From Locusta migratoria (Eukaryota > Arthropoda > Insecta > Orthoptera > Acrididae), in assembly GCA_026315105.1 (NCBI GenBank), contig CM048744.1:351293168-351357167 (forward strand): 64,000 nucleotides of DNA, read 5' to 3'. The position numbers and the translations under genes are program-made. Below, in pieces: positions 27,501 to 37,667 of this stretch; positions within the stretch are counted from its first letter, which is position 1; the number at the start of each line of letters is the position of its first letter. The notes beneath the pieces are model-generated. The model was not told where the DNA came from. It was given only the letters and a program-made list of their open reading frames with translations, and did not search any database.

Positions 27501-30500
27501 ACTACAATTTAAATCAGGTGCTAGTCATTGTTCATTGTTGGCATAAATATAAACATTGTGATGGAAACTGCTAGGTGTGAGTTCTAGTAGTTATGTATTA
27601 TATATTACCTTGATGTACGGCTAGTCCCCACAATTTAAATCAGGCGCTAGTCATTGTTCATTGTTGGCATAAATATAAACCTTGTGATGGAAACTGCTAG
27701 GTGTGAATTCTAGTAGTTATGTATTATATTACCTTGATGTACGGCTAGTCAACACAATTTAAATCAGGTGCTACTCATTGTTCATTGTTGGCATAAATAT
27801 AAACCTTGTGATGGAAACTGCTAGGTGTTAATTCATAGTAGTTATGTATTATATTACCTTGATGTACGGCTAGTCACCACAATTTAAATCAGGTGCTAGT
27901 CATTGATCATTGTTGGCATAAATATAAACCTTGTGATGGAAACTGCTAGGTGTGAGTTCTAGTAGTTATGTATTATATATTACCTTGATGTACGGCTAGT
28001 CCCCACAATTTAAATCAGGCGCTAGTCATTGTTCATTGTTGGCATAAATATAAACCTTGTAATGGAAACTGCTAGGTGTGAATTCATAGTAGTTATGTAT
28101 TATATTACCTTGATGTACGGCTAGTCCCCACCATTTAAATCAGGCGCTAGTCATTGTTCATTGTTGGCATAAATATAAACCTTGTGATGGAAACTGCTAG
28201 GTGTGAGTTTTAGTAGTTATGTATTATATATTACCTTGATGTACGGCTAGTCCCCACAATTTAAATCAGGCGCTAGTCATTGTTCATTGTTGGCATAAAT
28301 ATAAACCTTGTGATGGAAACTGCTAGGTGTGAATTCTAGTAGTTATGTATTATATTACCTTGATGTACGGCTAGTCCCCACAATTTAAATCAGGTGATAG
28401 TCATTGTTCATTGTTGGCATAAATATAAACCTTGTGATGGAAACTGCTAGGTGTGAATTCATAGTAGTTATGTATTATATTACCTTGATGTACGGCTAGT
28501 CACCACAATTTAAATCAGGTGCTAGTCATTGATCATTGTTGGCATAAATATAAACCTTGTGATGGAAACTGCTAGGTGTGAGTTCTAGTAGTTATGTATT
28601 ATATATTACCTTGATGTACGGCTAGTCCCCACAATTTAAATAAGGCGCTAGTCATTGTTCATTGTTGGCATAAATATAAACCTTGTAATGGAAACTGCTA
28701 GGTGTGAATTCATAGTAGTTATGTATTATATTACCTTGATGTACGGCTAGTCCCCACCATTTAAATCAGGCGCTAGTCATTGTTCATTGTTGGCATAAAT
28801 ACAAACCTTGTGATGGAAACTGCTAGGTGTGAGTTCTAGTAGTTATGTATTATATATTACCTTGATGTACGGCTAGTCCCCACAATTTAAATCAGGCGCT
28901 AGTCATTGTTCATTGTTGGCATAAATATAAACCTTGTAATGGAAACTGCTAGGTGTGAATTCATAGTAGTTATGTATTATATTACCTTGATGTATAGCTA
29001 GTCCCCACCATTAAAATCAGGCGCTAGTCATTGTTCATTGTTGGCATAAATATAAACCTTGTGATGGAAACTGCTAGGTGTGAGTTCTAGTAGTTATGTA
29101 TTATATATTACCTTGATGTACGGGTAGTCCCCACAATTTATATCAGGCGCTAGTCATTGTTCATTGTTGGCATAAATATAAACCTTGCGATGGAAACTGC
29201 TAGGTGTGAATTCTAGTAGTTATGTATTATATTACCTTGATGTACGGCTAGTCCCCACAATTTAAATCAGGCGCTAGTCATTGTTCATTGTTGGCATAAA
29301 TATAAACCTTGTGATGGAAACTGCTAGGTGTGAATTCTAGTAGTTATGTATTATATTACCTTGATGTACGGCTAGTCCCCACAATTTAAATCAGGCGCTA
29401 GTCATTGTTCATTGTTGGCATAAATATAAACATTGTGATGGAAACTGCTAGGTGTGAATTCTAGTAGTTATGTATTATATTACTTTGATGTACGGCTAGT
29501 CCCCACAATTTAAATCAGGCGCTAGTCATTGTTCATTGTTGGCATAAATATAAACCTTGTGATGGAAACTGCGGGGTGTCATTTCCTGTAGTTATGTATT
29601 ATATTACCTTGATGTACGGCTAGTCCCCACAATTTAAATCAGGCGCTAGTCATTGTTCATTGTTGGCATAAATATAAACCTTGTGATGGAAACTGCTAGG
29701 TGTGAATTCTAGTAGTTATGTATTATATTACCTTGATGTATGGCTAGTCCCCACAATTTAAATCAGGCGCTAGTCATTGTTCATTGTTGGCATAAATATA
29801 AACCTTGTGATGGAAACTGCTAGGTGTGAATTCTAGTAGTTATGTATTATATTACCTTGATGTATGGCTAGTCCCCACAATTTAAATCAGGCGCTAGTCA
29901 TTGTTCATTGTTGGCATAAATATAAACCTTGTGATGGAAACTGCTAGGTGTGAATTCTAGTAGTTATGTATTATATTACCTTGATGTACGGCTAGTCACC
30001 ACAATTTAAATCAGGTGCTAGTCATTGTTCATTGTTGGCATAAATATAAACCTTGTGTTGGAACTGCTAGGTGTGAATTCTAGTAGTTATGTATTATATT
30101 ACCTTGATGTACGGCTAGTCCCCACAATTTAAATCAGGCGCTAGTCATTGATCATTGTTGGCATAAATATAAACCTTGTGATGGAAACTGCGAGGTGTCA
30201 TTTCCCGTAGTTATGTATTATATTACCTTGATGTACGGCTAGTCCCCACAATTTAAATCAGGCGCTGGTCATTGTTCATTGTTGGCATAAATATAAACCT
30301 TGTGATGGAAACTGCTAGGTGTGAATTCTAGTAGTTATGTATTATATTACCTTGATGTACAGCTAGTCCCCACAATTTAAATCAGGCGCTAGTCATTGTT
30401 CATTGTTGGCATAAATATAAACCTTGTGATGGAAACTGCTAGGTGTGAATTCTAGTAGTTATGTATTATATTACCTTGATGTACGGCTAGTCCCCACAAT

Positions 30501-31386
30501 TTAAATCAGGCGCTAGTCATTGTTCATTGTTGGCATGAATATAAACCTTGTGGTGGAAACTGCTAGGTGTGAATTCTAGTAGTTATGTATTATATTACCG
30601 TGATGTTCGGCTAGTCCCCACAATTTAAATCAGGCGCTAGTCATTGTTCATTGTTGGCATAAATATAAACCTTGTGATGGAAACTGCTAGGTGTGAGTTC
30701 TAGTAGTTATGTATTATATTACCTTGATGTACGGCTAGTCCCCACAATTTAAATCAGGCGCTAGTCATTGTTCATTGTTGGCATAAATATAAACCTTGTG
30801 ATGGAAACTGCTAGGTGTGAATTCTAGTTGGTATGTATTATATTACCTTGATGTACGGCTAGTCCCCACAATTTAAATCAGGCGCTAGTCATTGTTCATT
30901 GTTGGCATAAATATAAACCTTGTGATGGAAACTGCTAGGTGTGAATTCTAGTAGTTATGTATTATATTACCTTGTTGTTCGGCTAGTCCCCACAATTTAA
31001 ATCAGGCGCTAGTCATTGTTCATTGTTGGCATAAATATAAACCTTGTGATGGAAACTGCTGGGTGTGAATTCTAGTAGTTATGTATTATATTACCTTAAT
31101 GTACGGCTAGTCCCCACAATTTAAATCAGGCGCTAGTCATTGTTCATTGTTGGCATAAATATAAACCTTTTGATGGAAACTGCTAGGTGTGAATTCTAGT
31201 AGGTATGTATTATATTACCTTGATGTACGGCTAGTCCCCACAATTTAAATCAGGCGCTAGTCATTGTTCATTGTTGGCATAAATATAAACCTTGTGATGG
31301 AAACTGCTAGGTGTGAATTCTAGTAGTTATGTATTATATTACCTTGATGTACGGCTAGTCCCCACCATTTAAATCAGGCGCTAGTC

Positions 31387-31512
31387 AACCGAGGCACGCT
31401 TCGGTGGACATGCGCGTCTCTTCGCGTTGGGCTCAGCCGCGACTCGTGTCCAGTCATGCCCCTAACACCCAGTAGCGGAGAAACGAGGCAGCTGTCCCCT
31501 AAATGAAGCAGC
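31387..31512. other. Unassigned junction sequence between satellite and SINE
   Basis: About 126 bp of GC-richer sequence starting right after the truncated last monomer. I recognise no element, ORF or RNA in it. It contains a short inverted pair (CGAGG ... CTTCGGTG) and no relation to the satellite monomer. The abrupt change fixes the end of the array. Confidence 0.6.
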
Positions 31513-31714
31513 TTTTTTTTTTTTTTTTTTTTTTTTTGCTTCCGGGACTTAACTGCGGGGTCATCAGTCCCCAAACTTACAAACTACTTATCAACCACCT
31601 TATACTAAGGACGGCACAAATATCCATGCCCGAGGGGGGATTCGAACCCCCGACCGTAGTGGCCGTGCAGGCCGTGAATGGAGCGCCTCAGTCCCCTCGG
31701 CCACCGCGGCCGGC
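31513..31714 (-). mobile_element. tRNA-derived SINE, full-length, poly(A) tail
   Basis: Read on the minus strand, it starts with GCCGGCCGCGGTGGCCGAGG (class II tRNA A-box, TGGCCGAGGGG) and then has a perfect B-box GGTTCGAATCC. The SINE body GGGACTGATGACCCC and an A25 tail (T run at 31513-31537) follow. It is the first transposon after the satellite. No convincing target-site duplication was found. The head resembles tRNA-Ser/Leu, but the tail shows it is a SINE and not a tRNA gene. Confidence 0.93.
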
Positions 31715-32710
31715 TTAAAGCAATCCTAGGACTATAGGTTGTGATTTCAAGAGTGTGAGACGCAACAGCAGAAAAATAAAACACAAAATAAACGCATGTT
31801 TATTTAAACGAAATTACTGAGTACTGCAGTTTGTTTAAAAAGTATTCTTAAAGGAATGAAATTTCCCAATTTCCGAAATACGAAGTTTAAGAATATAACG
31901 CTCTTCTCTGAGAAGGTGGAGCCATTTTTGTCGTGATATTTGCATAAGATATTCCATGAAACGTGTAAAGTAGCGGAGTGTGCGATTATGATGTAAAACA
32001 CGTAACTTTCTGTCAGGCCCTGTTTACTTTCTGCCGACTACTGTGTACGTTTTGGACGTTTATTTTTGCATAGAATAGTTTTCTCTGCATTCCTTTCCAT
32101 ATTACATATAATTTTTCTTTCAACTTCCTCGAATATGGGTATGAATAATTGCAATAGCCTATACAACTTTAAATAGACAATTCATTCGCACATTACTTTT
32201 TAACAGAGATAGTACATCTCAAAGTGGTTGAGTAGGCAACATTCAATGAAATATTTGGTCATTTACGAAGTTCAGTCACCATCTGTCAAGTATCTAAAAG
32301 CAATTATTGGATCTACGTCTACATCATAATTATATGATTAAAAATCTAAATACCTCTTATACACCTAGTTCTTCATTCAGTGGAACTTAGTACATAAATC
32401 GTGTTAGTATTGTTAGTAATTTATATGCAAATAAAATATAAGTACTTGACACACAATAAAGTACTTTTATCCGTTCTAGAGAATCATTTGTAAGAGGAAA
32501 CCTAAACAAAAACAAACGCCCATGATTTATTACTTCTCCACCAAAATACATACGGTGTACAAGTAATGACTGATCTGTGAAATGTAACATTGTTTCCGTC
32601 ATCGTCTTTGCTTCCGTTCTTACTGTTACAATTAAAAGCAGCGCACGAACGAACCATGTTTACGCACGATTGCCCTGCAAATGGCGGCGTCTGTCACGTT
32701 CAATGTGGGG
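31715..32710. other. AT-rich stretch without recognisable feature
   Basis: Nothing supportable was found. There are only short ORFs without family resemblance (65 codons on the minus strand at 31804-32001, for example) and AT-rich non-coding sequence. It separates the first SINE from the P-like transposon. Confidence 0.5.
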
Positions 32711-32717
32711 ACGCGAC

Positions 32718-33974
32718 CACAGAATAGGGAGCATACAGAAGGGAAAGCTGGGGGCGGCGCCTTTGATCTGTATGTTACCAAGCGTTGTGCTCGACGCCAT
32801 ATTGAAAAACAGTAAACGCGCAACTATAGCCACTTAGTACTTTGGCTGTAAATGGGCTTGTTACGAACTGCAGCTAATCTCACCGACTTTTGCGAAAGGA
32901 AATGGCTTTTCATTATGCTCTCATCTACTTTGCGCCCTCTTCTGCACCTAATTGTAATGCAACGAAAAAATTTTAATACGACTACGAAAATGTACGGTGG
33001 AATCGATGATCATTTTATTTGGTGCTTATCTCTAGAAAACTCCCAAATAACGCGGAGTTATGTTTGGGAAATTAGTTATAAACTTTACAACTGCCAGGTT
33101 TTATTTGACACGAATAAATTCGCACAAAATATTGAGTCAGGCTTAGCAGCAGATTGTGATTACACAGAACTAATGACGTCTGGGCATATATAAAAGTTGT
33201 ATTTGCTTTAGGAGTATCACTAATTTACTGATCGGTGAAGAGCATATAGAGGAATCTGTCAACCACAGAGCAGGAACAGCATAAAATAATTATTCCCCTT
33301 AATCTGTTTGAGTATCTGAAGAGCATTCGTTGGCAACATTAGCACACTACGCCTCCAATGCCGTAAGTAAAATTTTGCCTGCCTACCTACGCACTATTCC
33401 TTGTCATTCATTATATATTATTCCCTGCAACGTTAAACTTATAAAATATAAATGTACTTCAACATTTAGATGCTGTTGAACTGCTGCAGCAACAGCGAGA
33501 GTTATCGACAAGAGAAGAAGCAAGGCTACTTTTAATAATTACGCACACATTACTCTCATTCGAAACTGATAACATTTAACTTTCACTACACATATAGCGA
33601 CGTTCACTTACTGCTCAGCATCTTTTGGGAAGGTGAAGAAATTAATATCTTTATTTGTATTCGAATTTTTGCGGCAGTTAGGTGCTGAACACCATCGGCC
33701 GCCTTTTCCTTTATTGCTTTCATAATAAAAACGGAACAGCTCCAACTACTGACACACAGTTCTTTCTTTTCACTGCACTAAATACTTATTTACTTTTATG
33801 CGATTCAGGCAGTTAAAATACATAATTAACAAAGACGGCGCATTACCACGCCACAGAGTAGGGAGTGATCACACGTTTACTGCTTTTCAAGATGGCCCAT
33901 TCCGCGCATGCGCACTAAATTTTGGACGACAGACTGCAGCGGGAGTTTCCTTTCTGTATACTCCTTATTCTGTG
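32718..33974 (-). mobile_element. P-like THAP-domain DNA transposon, internally deleted (copy 1)
   Basis: The ends form a terminal inverted repeat: CACAGAATAGGGAGCATACA on the left, and on the right the complement of CACAGAATAAGGAGTATACA. A subterminal GAAAA(A/G)CAGTAAACG motif sits inside each end. Flanks ACGCGAC (32711-32717) and ACTCGAC (33975-33981) are a 7-bp target duplication with one mismatch. A second copy lies inverted at 60045-61334. The only coding remnant is one THAP exon on the minus strand. CA...TG ends with 7-8 bp duplications and a THAP exon fit the P superfamily; Kolobok (TTAA target) does not fit. Assignment is by structure only. Confidence 0.82.
33612..33723 (-). pseudogene. 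THAP zinc-finger first exon of the P-like transposon, start codon out of frame
   Basis: On the minus strand the frame reads RWCSAPNCRKNSN ... FFTFPKDAEQ, the N-terminal half of a THAP C2CH DNA-binding domain: the CxxxxC zinc pair and the FPKD block are visible. It then runs into a consensus splice donor, GTAAGT (33611-33606). THAP domains of this class bind transposon ends. Compared with copy 2, one base is missing just after the ATG, so the start codon is out of frame with the domain. No second half (C..H, AVPTIF-like) is visible downstream, consistent with an internally deleted element. Confidence 0.75.
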
Positions 33975-34299
33975 ACTCGACACTAGCGCCAGCGAGCGGT
34001 CTAGCTTTTATTTAGTGAGTCTATGTGTCCAGTCTGATGCCGGCAACAACAACGCCTGCTCCCCCAGCTGTCTCCTCTGGAGGTATAGCGTCAGTACACT
34101 AACAGTTTTTAATCTTCTTTTACCCCCTGACGCGGCTTTTATGCTGAATACCTGTCGCAGTGTACCGTTTTATATCAGACTAGCTTAACGCTCGCTGCTT
34201 CGCATGCGTAGGCTGCTTGGTATGCACCAGTTGTTTCTCCCTCTTAATATAAATTTTCATAGGTATAGCTTAAGTACTATCATAATGAAATGTTGTGAT

Positions 34300-34498
34300 A
34301 GCCGCAGCAGAATGGCCGTGCTTATTGAGGCGCCATGCTGCGGTGCGCGCCGCTGTTCGCCGTCGAGGGTTCGGTTCGCTCCTCGGGCATGGTTGTTTGT
34401 GTTGTCCTTAGCATAAGTTAGTCTAAGTTAAAGTTAGTTTAATTAGTTCGTAAGCCTTAGTGACTGGTGATCCCTTAGTTAAGTCTCTTAAGATTTAC
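34300..34498 (+). mobile_element. Old, diverged tRNA-derived SINE inside the Helitron
   Basis: Degenerate head AATGGCCGTG, B-box-like GAGGGTTCGGTTCG, then CTCGGGCATGGTTGTTTGTG and a decayed body (GACTGGTGATCCC, AAGTCTCTTAAG). It is clearly more diverged than the other copies in the window. No target duplication was found, so boundaries are approximate. Confidence 0.7.
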
Positions 34499-34614
34499 AT
34501 GCCTTTGGACATTTGATTTTACTACTTGTAACCCCCTGTGGCACATCTTAATAGTTGAATTTCGGAAAATACCCCGACACGTATCTTTTAAATTCCAACT
34601 AAGTATCCAAATAA

Positions 34615-34616
<2 letters not shown>

Positions 34617-34660
<44 letters not shown>
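34617..34660. repeat. Poly(T) tract, 44 bases
   Basis: An uninterrupted run of T within the Helitron. It may be the poly(A) tail of a lost minus-strand retroposon or a slippage-grown homopolymer; no body adjoins it. Confidence 0.85.
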
Positions 34661-34661
<1 letters not shown>

Positions 34662-34898
34662 TAATTCTGGGTCAAAATTGTCTTAGTAGCAACGTATTTT
34701 CAAAAAAACATTTCATCCCCTATTTCACCCCCTTACTGACGGAATATTGAAAAATCGCTTCTTAAATGACGCCTACAGAGTAAGATCAACAACCTCTACA
34801 AATTTCAAGTTCCTATCTTCAGTGCTTTGGGCTGGGCGATGATGATTCAGTAAGTCAATCAGTCAGTCAGTCGAGACATTGCCTTTCATATATACAGA

Positions 34899-35990
34899 TG
34901 TAGGCCATTTGGCTGATGAAAATTTACTGTTTTAGGTATGGGATTTTAATCGGTTTTTAATACAAATTTGACGGAGCCCCACTTTTTGGAAAAAAGGGAT
35001 TTTATAGATGGTTTTATAGGCAAGTTGGTTACAACTCGAGAATATGGGGATCAGCTAGTTTAAAGTCCGTGTAACATATGGTTGTGACCTGAATGAAATA
35101 AGCACCAGATGATTCAAATTTAATTTGCGAAACCGGTCGTGTGTTCTTAATAAAGAATTTTTAACAGTCGCAGCGGTGTGTTGTCAAGAAAAAATATAAA
35201 AGCATTCAATGTGTAATAAAAGCAGCAAAAATATTACTGTTTGCAAAATCATAAGAGAAATTACATAGGCCGTGTCTTGGTTGTATAGCTTACCGCATAT
35301 TTTCATCTTTTTTCAAATATTTGACTGTATAATAGGCAAGATTTCTCCGAAACTAGCATCCTATATTCTCAAAAATATTTGTCTGAGCGAAGTTCCCTGA
35401 TCTTATTTCATTTGAAAGTGTTTGTTAAATGTGTTCACTTTTGTATCCAAAAATTGTTTAGTCTCTGAATTCATTTCTTCCCCTAATCGTTTATATTTTT
35501 TTCTAATTTTGTATTTGAAAGAGTTTTTCTTCTTAATAACGACAGTTGTTCGGTTTTTTTTCTTTCGTGCGTGATACTTAGAACTTCCACATGCCTATCT
35601 CAGAACATAACACTAGTCGCAACGCATCTGTAAGCACTTGCAGTAAGTTCCTGAAATTAACTTGCCCTAATAGCCTAGCGGAAGTAAAGTAATAAAAGCT
35701 TTTGTTGTGATGTAAACATCTCAGCAAGTCCTTGCACAAGTTACTTGCGGAAGTAACTTTCTAGGGTATACACGAAGTAACATTGTGTAGCGCTATGAAA
35801 TGGAACGAGAAGTAAGGAAAAGCTGTTGGAAGTGTGGATTACCGACTACAGTTTATTGGGAGAATTTTTTGGAAGATATGGTTCACCTTCAAAGATCATC
35901 TCGTGTAGAACACTAGTAGCGACACGTTCTTGTGTACTGCTCGAGTGTTTGCGAAAGTGATTTCTGGCGCGCCTCGATGTAGTGTTACAG
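34899..35990. other. AT-rich stretch without recognisable gene
   Basis: Nothing firmly identified. The segment near 35125-35180 (GCGAAACCGGTCGTGTG then AATAAAGA) reminds me of a common arthropod dispersed-repeat tail, but I cannot support a call. There is no ORF above background. Confidence 0.45.
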
Positions 35991-35991
35991 G

Positions 35992-36251
35992 ACCCGGGCA
36001 AGGTCGAGTTTTTAGCTAGTAGTTTACATACGCCTGTGCATGTTATTATTCACAAAATGAAAATTGTGACTTACTCCCGCCTATTCTCTCACTGTATACA
36101 TATGTGCAGCTACGGAATTTTCAAGGCATCGTGGATAATTTGTTTCTGAAATTTTCCTGCGTAGGATACATCCATATGTATTTGCGTTTCACAATACATA
36201 TAAATAACGTCGTACAAAACATGAAAATTCAGCGAGGCCTACTACGATGCT
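35992..36251 (+). repeat. Left arm of a 260-bp inverted repeat; includes a Helitron 3' end
   Basis: This segment matches the reverse complement of 39034-39293 with only a few mismatches. It begins with a Helitron-type 3' terminus (GCAAGGTCGAGTTTTTAGCTAG, CTAG at 36016-36019) and continues with about 230 bp of flank ending CTACGATGCT. A partial direct repeat of its interior, GCGTAGGATACATCCATATG, follows at 36252. Between the arms lie an RTE fragment, a LINE and a mariner. Confidence 0.85.
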
Positions 36252-36339
36252 GCGTAGGATACATCCATATGTATTTGCGTATTGTGTCATTCCTGTTTCA
36301 CTTTCTTTGTTAGACATAATGAATATGTATGTTCATACC

Positions 36340-36800
36340 AACTGAAGAAGCGAAATTTGTTTGTTAGTTTAAATTTTAGGAAGTCCTTTCTGAAAGCATT
36401 TGTTTGGAGTATAGCATTGTATGGCAGTAAAACGTGGACGATAAGGAGTTCAGACAAAAAGAAGCTATCGAAATGTTGTTACAGACGAATGATGATTAGA
36501 TGGGTAGATCACGTAACAAATGAGGGGCTCAACGGAATTGTGGAGAGAATGAGTTTCTGGTATATCCTGACTAATAGAAGAGATAGGTTGGTGAGACACA
36601 TTCTGAGACACCAAGTAACTTAGCATTAGAAGTGTATGGGGGAAAAATCGTAGAGGAAGACCGAGGGACGAATAAAGTAAGCAGATACAAAAGGATGTAG
36701 GTTGCCGAACGTATCCTCAGATGAGGAGTCTTGCACAGGACAGGGTAGCGTGGAGAGCTGCATCAAACCAGTCTGCGGTCTGAAGACCACAACAACATAC
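36340..36800 (+). pseudogene. RTE-like LINE fragment (reverse transcriptase C-terminus), plus strand
   Basis: The frame gives FLKAFVWSIALYGSKTWTIR, then RRMM.RWVDHVTNE, then DRLVRHILRH, and ends near WRAASNQS followed by GAAGACCACAACAACA. This is the conserved C-terminal portion of RTE-type endonuclease/reverse-transcriptase proteins and the 3' end of the element. It is 5'-truncated and lacks the catalytic RT core. Two other copies are at 48785-49540 and 50085-51105. Frameshifts after ILRHQ make it dead. Confidence 0.8.
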
Positions 36801-37667
36801 AAACTGCATGTTTTCATATGTTTATGAAAAAAAAAATACACATTAAATATTCTCGCATCTTTATATTCCCTAGATGTCAAGAACTATAAGTGGTATACAC
36901 ATACTCATTAAAATAACAGTTCTTTTCTCTAAAAGTTTCTTACATCTACATCTACATGCGTACTCCACAAGCCACTTCACGGTGCGTGTGGTGGAGGGTA
37001 TTTTGTATACGACTCTCACATATTCCTATTCCTACTACAGTTGCGTAAGCTATCTAAGGTTCACAGAAAAAGAAAACAGTTTGTAGATTAGCCTTCGTGT
37101 GGGCTCTAATTCATTGAATTGTATCCTCGTACGGCTCTAATTTCTACAATTTTATCGTCGTGGTCTTTTCGCGAAATATACCCACGAAGAAGCAATCTAT
37201 TGGTTGAATGTTTAAGAGACGTATGTTCTTGGAACTTTGTTTGAAGCCAGTACCACGATACAGATCGTCTCTCTTGCGGCGTCTGCCACTGTGGATTCCT
37301 GATCACCTCTGTGACGCTTCCGCGCTTACTAAATGAGCCCGTAACGAAGCGTGCTGCTCTTCGTTGGATCTTCTCTACGTCTTCTATTAACTCCACCTGG
37401 TACTTATCCCACACTGATGAGCAACACTCAAGTATTGGCCAAACGGTTGTTTTGTAATCTACTTCTCTTTTTGGCGGACTACAATTCTGGGGATTCTTCC
37501 AATGAATCTCAGTCTGGTATCTGCCTTACCCACGATTAACTTTATATGGTCGTTCCATTTCAAATCGCTTCGTATGCCTCCTCTCAGATACTTTGTGGAA
37601 GTAACTGCTTTGAGTGAATGTTCTGCTATTGCATAATTGTGTAACAAATGATCTTTTTTTCTATGTA

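Larger units (their letters stand above)
1..31386. repeat. 124-bp satellite DNA array (about 250 monomers)
   Basis: Head-to-tail monomers begin with GCTAGTCATTGTTCATTG and recur every 124 bp (for example at 1, 125, 249, 373, 497). Length variants are 125 bp, where GAATTCTAG becomes GAATTCATAG, and 126 bp, where GAGTTCTAG goes with TATATATTACC. A fourth type keeps 124 bp but replaces TGTGAATTCTAG with TGTCATTTCCTG. One monomer is about 36% GC by my count. Monomers differ by only a few bases, so the array is well homogenised. There is no long ORF and no transposon insertion. Most monomers carry an EcoRI site (GAATTC). I see no CENP-B-box-like motif. The array is open at the left edge and ends 8 bp into a monomer at 31386. 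A centromeric or heterochromatic role is an inference; only the repeat structure is seen. Confidence 0.98.
34180..34898 (-). mobile_element. Non-autonomous Helitron
   Basis: On the minus strand it begins TCTGTATATATGAAAGGCAA at 34898, followed by CTGACTGACTGATTGA repeats. It ends with a GC-rich hairpin region (GAAGCAGCGAGCG) and CTAG (34183-34180). It sits between A and T on that strand, the Helitron target rule. No Rep/helicase coding is seen. An old SINE copy and a 44-base T run lie inside. The length of 719 bp includes that SINE. Confidence 0.78.

Noticed and set aside
1..31386. CRISPR-like array or rDNA spacer repeats
   Set aside because: The 124-bp units are contiguous without variable spacers, there are no cas genes, and no rRNA sequence adjoins; it is a satellite in a eukaryotic context.
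31628..31714. tRNA gene (A and B boxes, GGTTCGAATCC)
   Set aside because: The tRNA-like head is fused to a SINE body and poly(A) tail and recurs many times with target duplications.
32310..32330. LINE tail fragment (CTACGTCTACATC)
   Set aside because: Too short, and no LINE sequence adjoins.
35040..35060. Helitron 3' end at GATCAGCTAGTTT
   Set aside because: CTAGT is present but no GC-rich hairpin precedes it and no matching 5' TC end was found.
35125..35185. 3' end of a Penelope- or LINE-type element (GAAACCGGTCGTGTG...AATAAAGA)
   Set aside because: Only a weak recollection of a common dispersed-repeat tail; no coding or boundaries support it.
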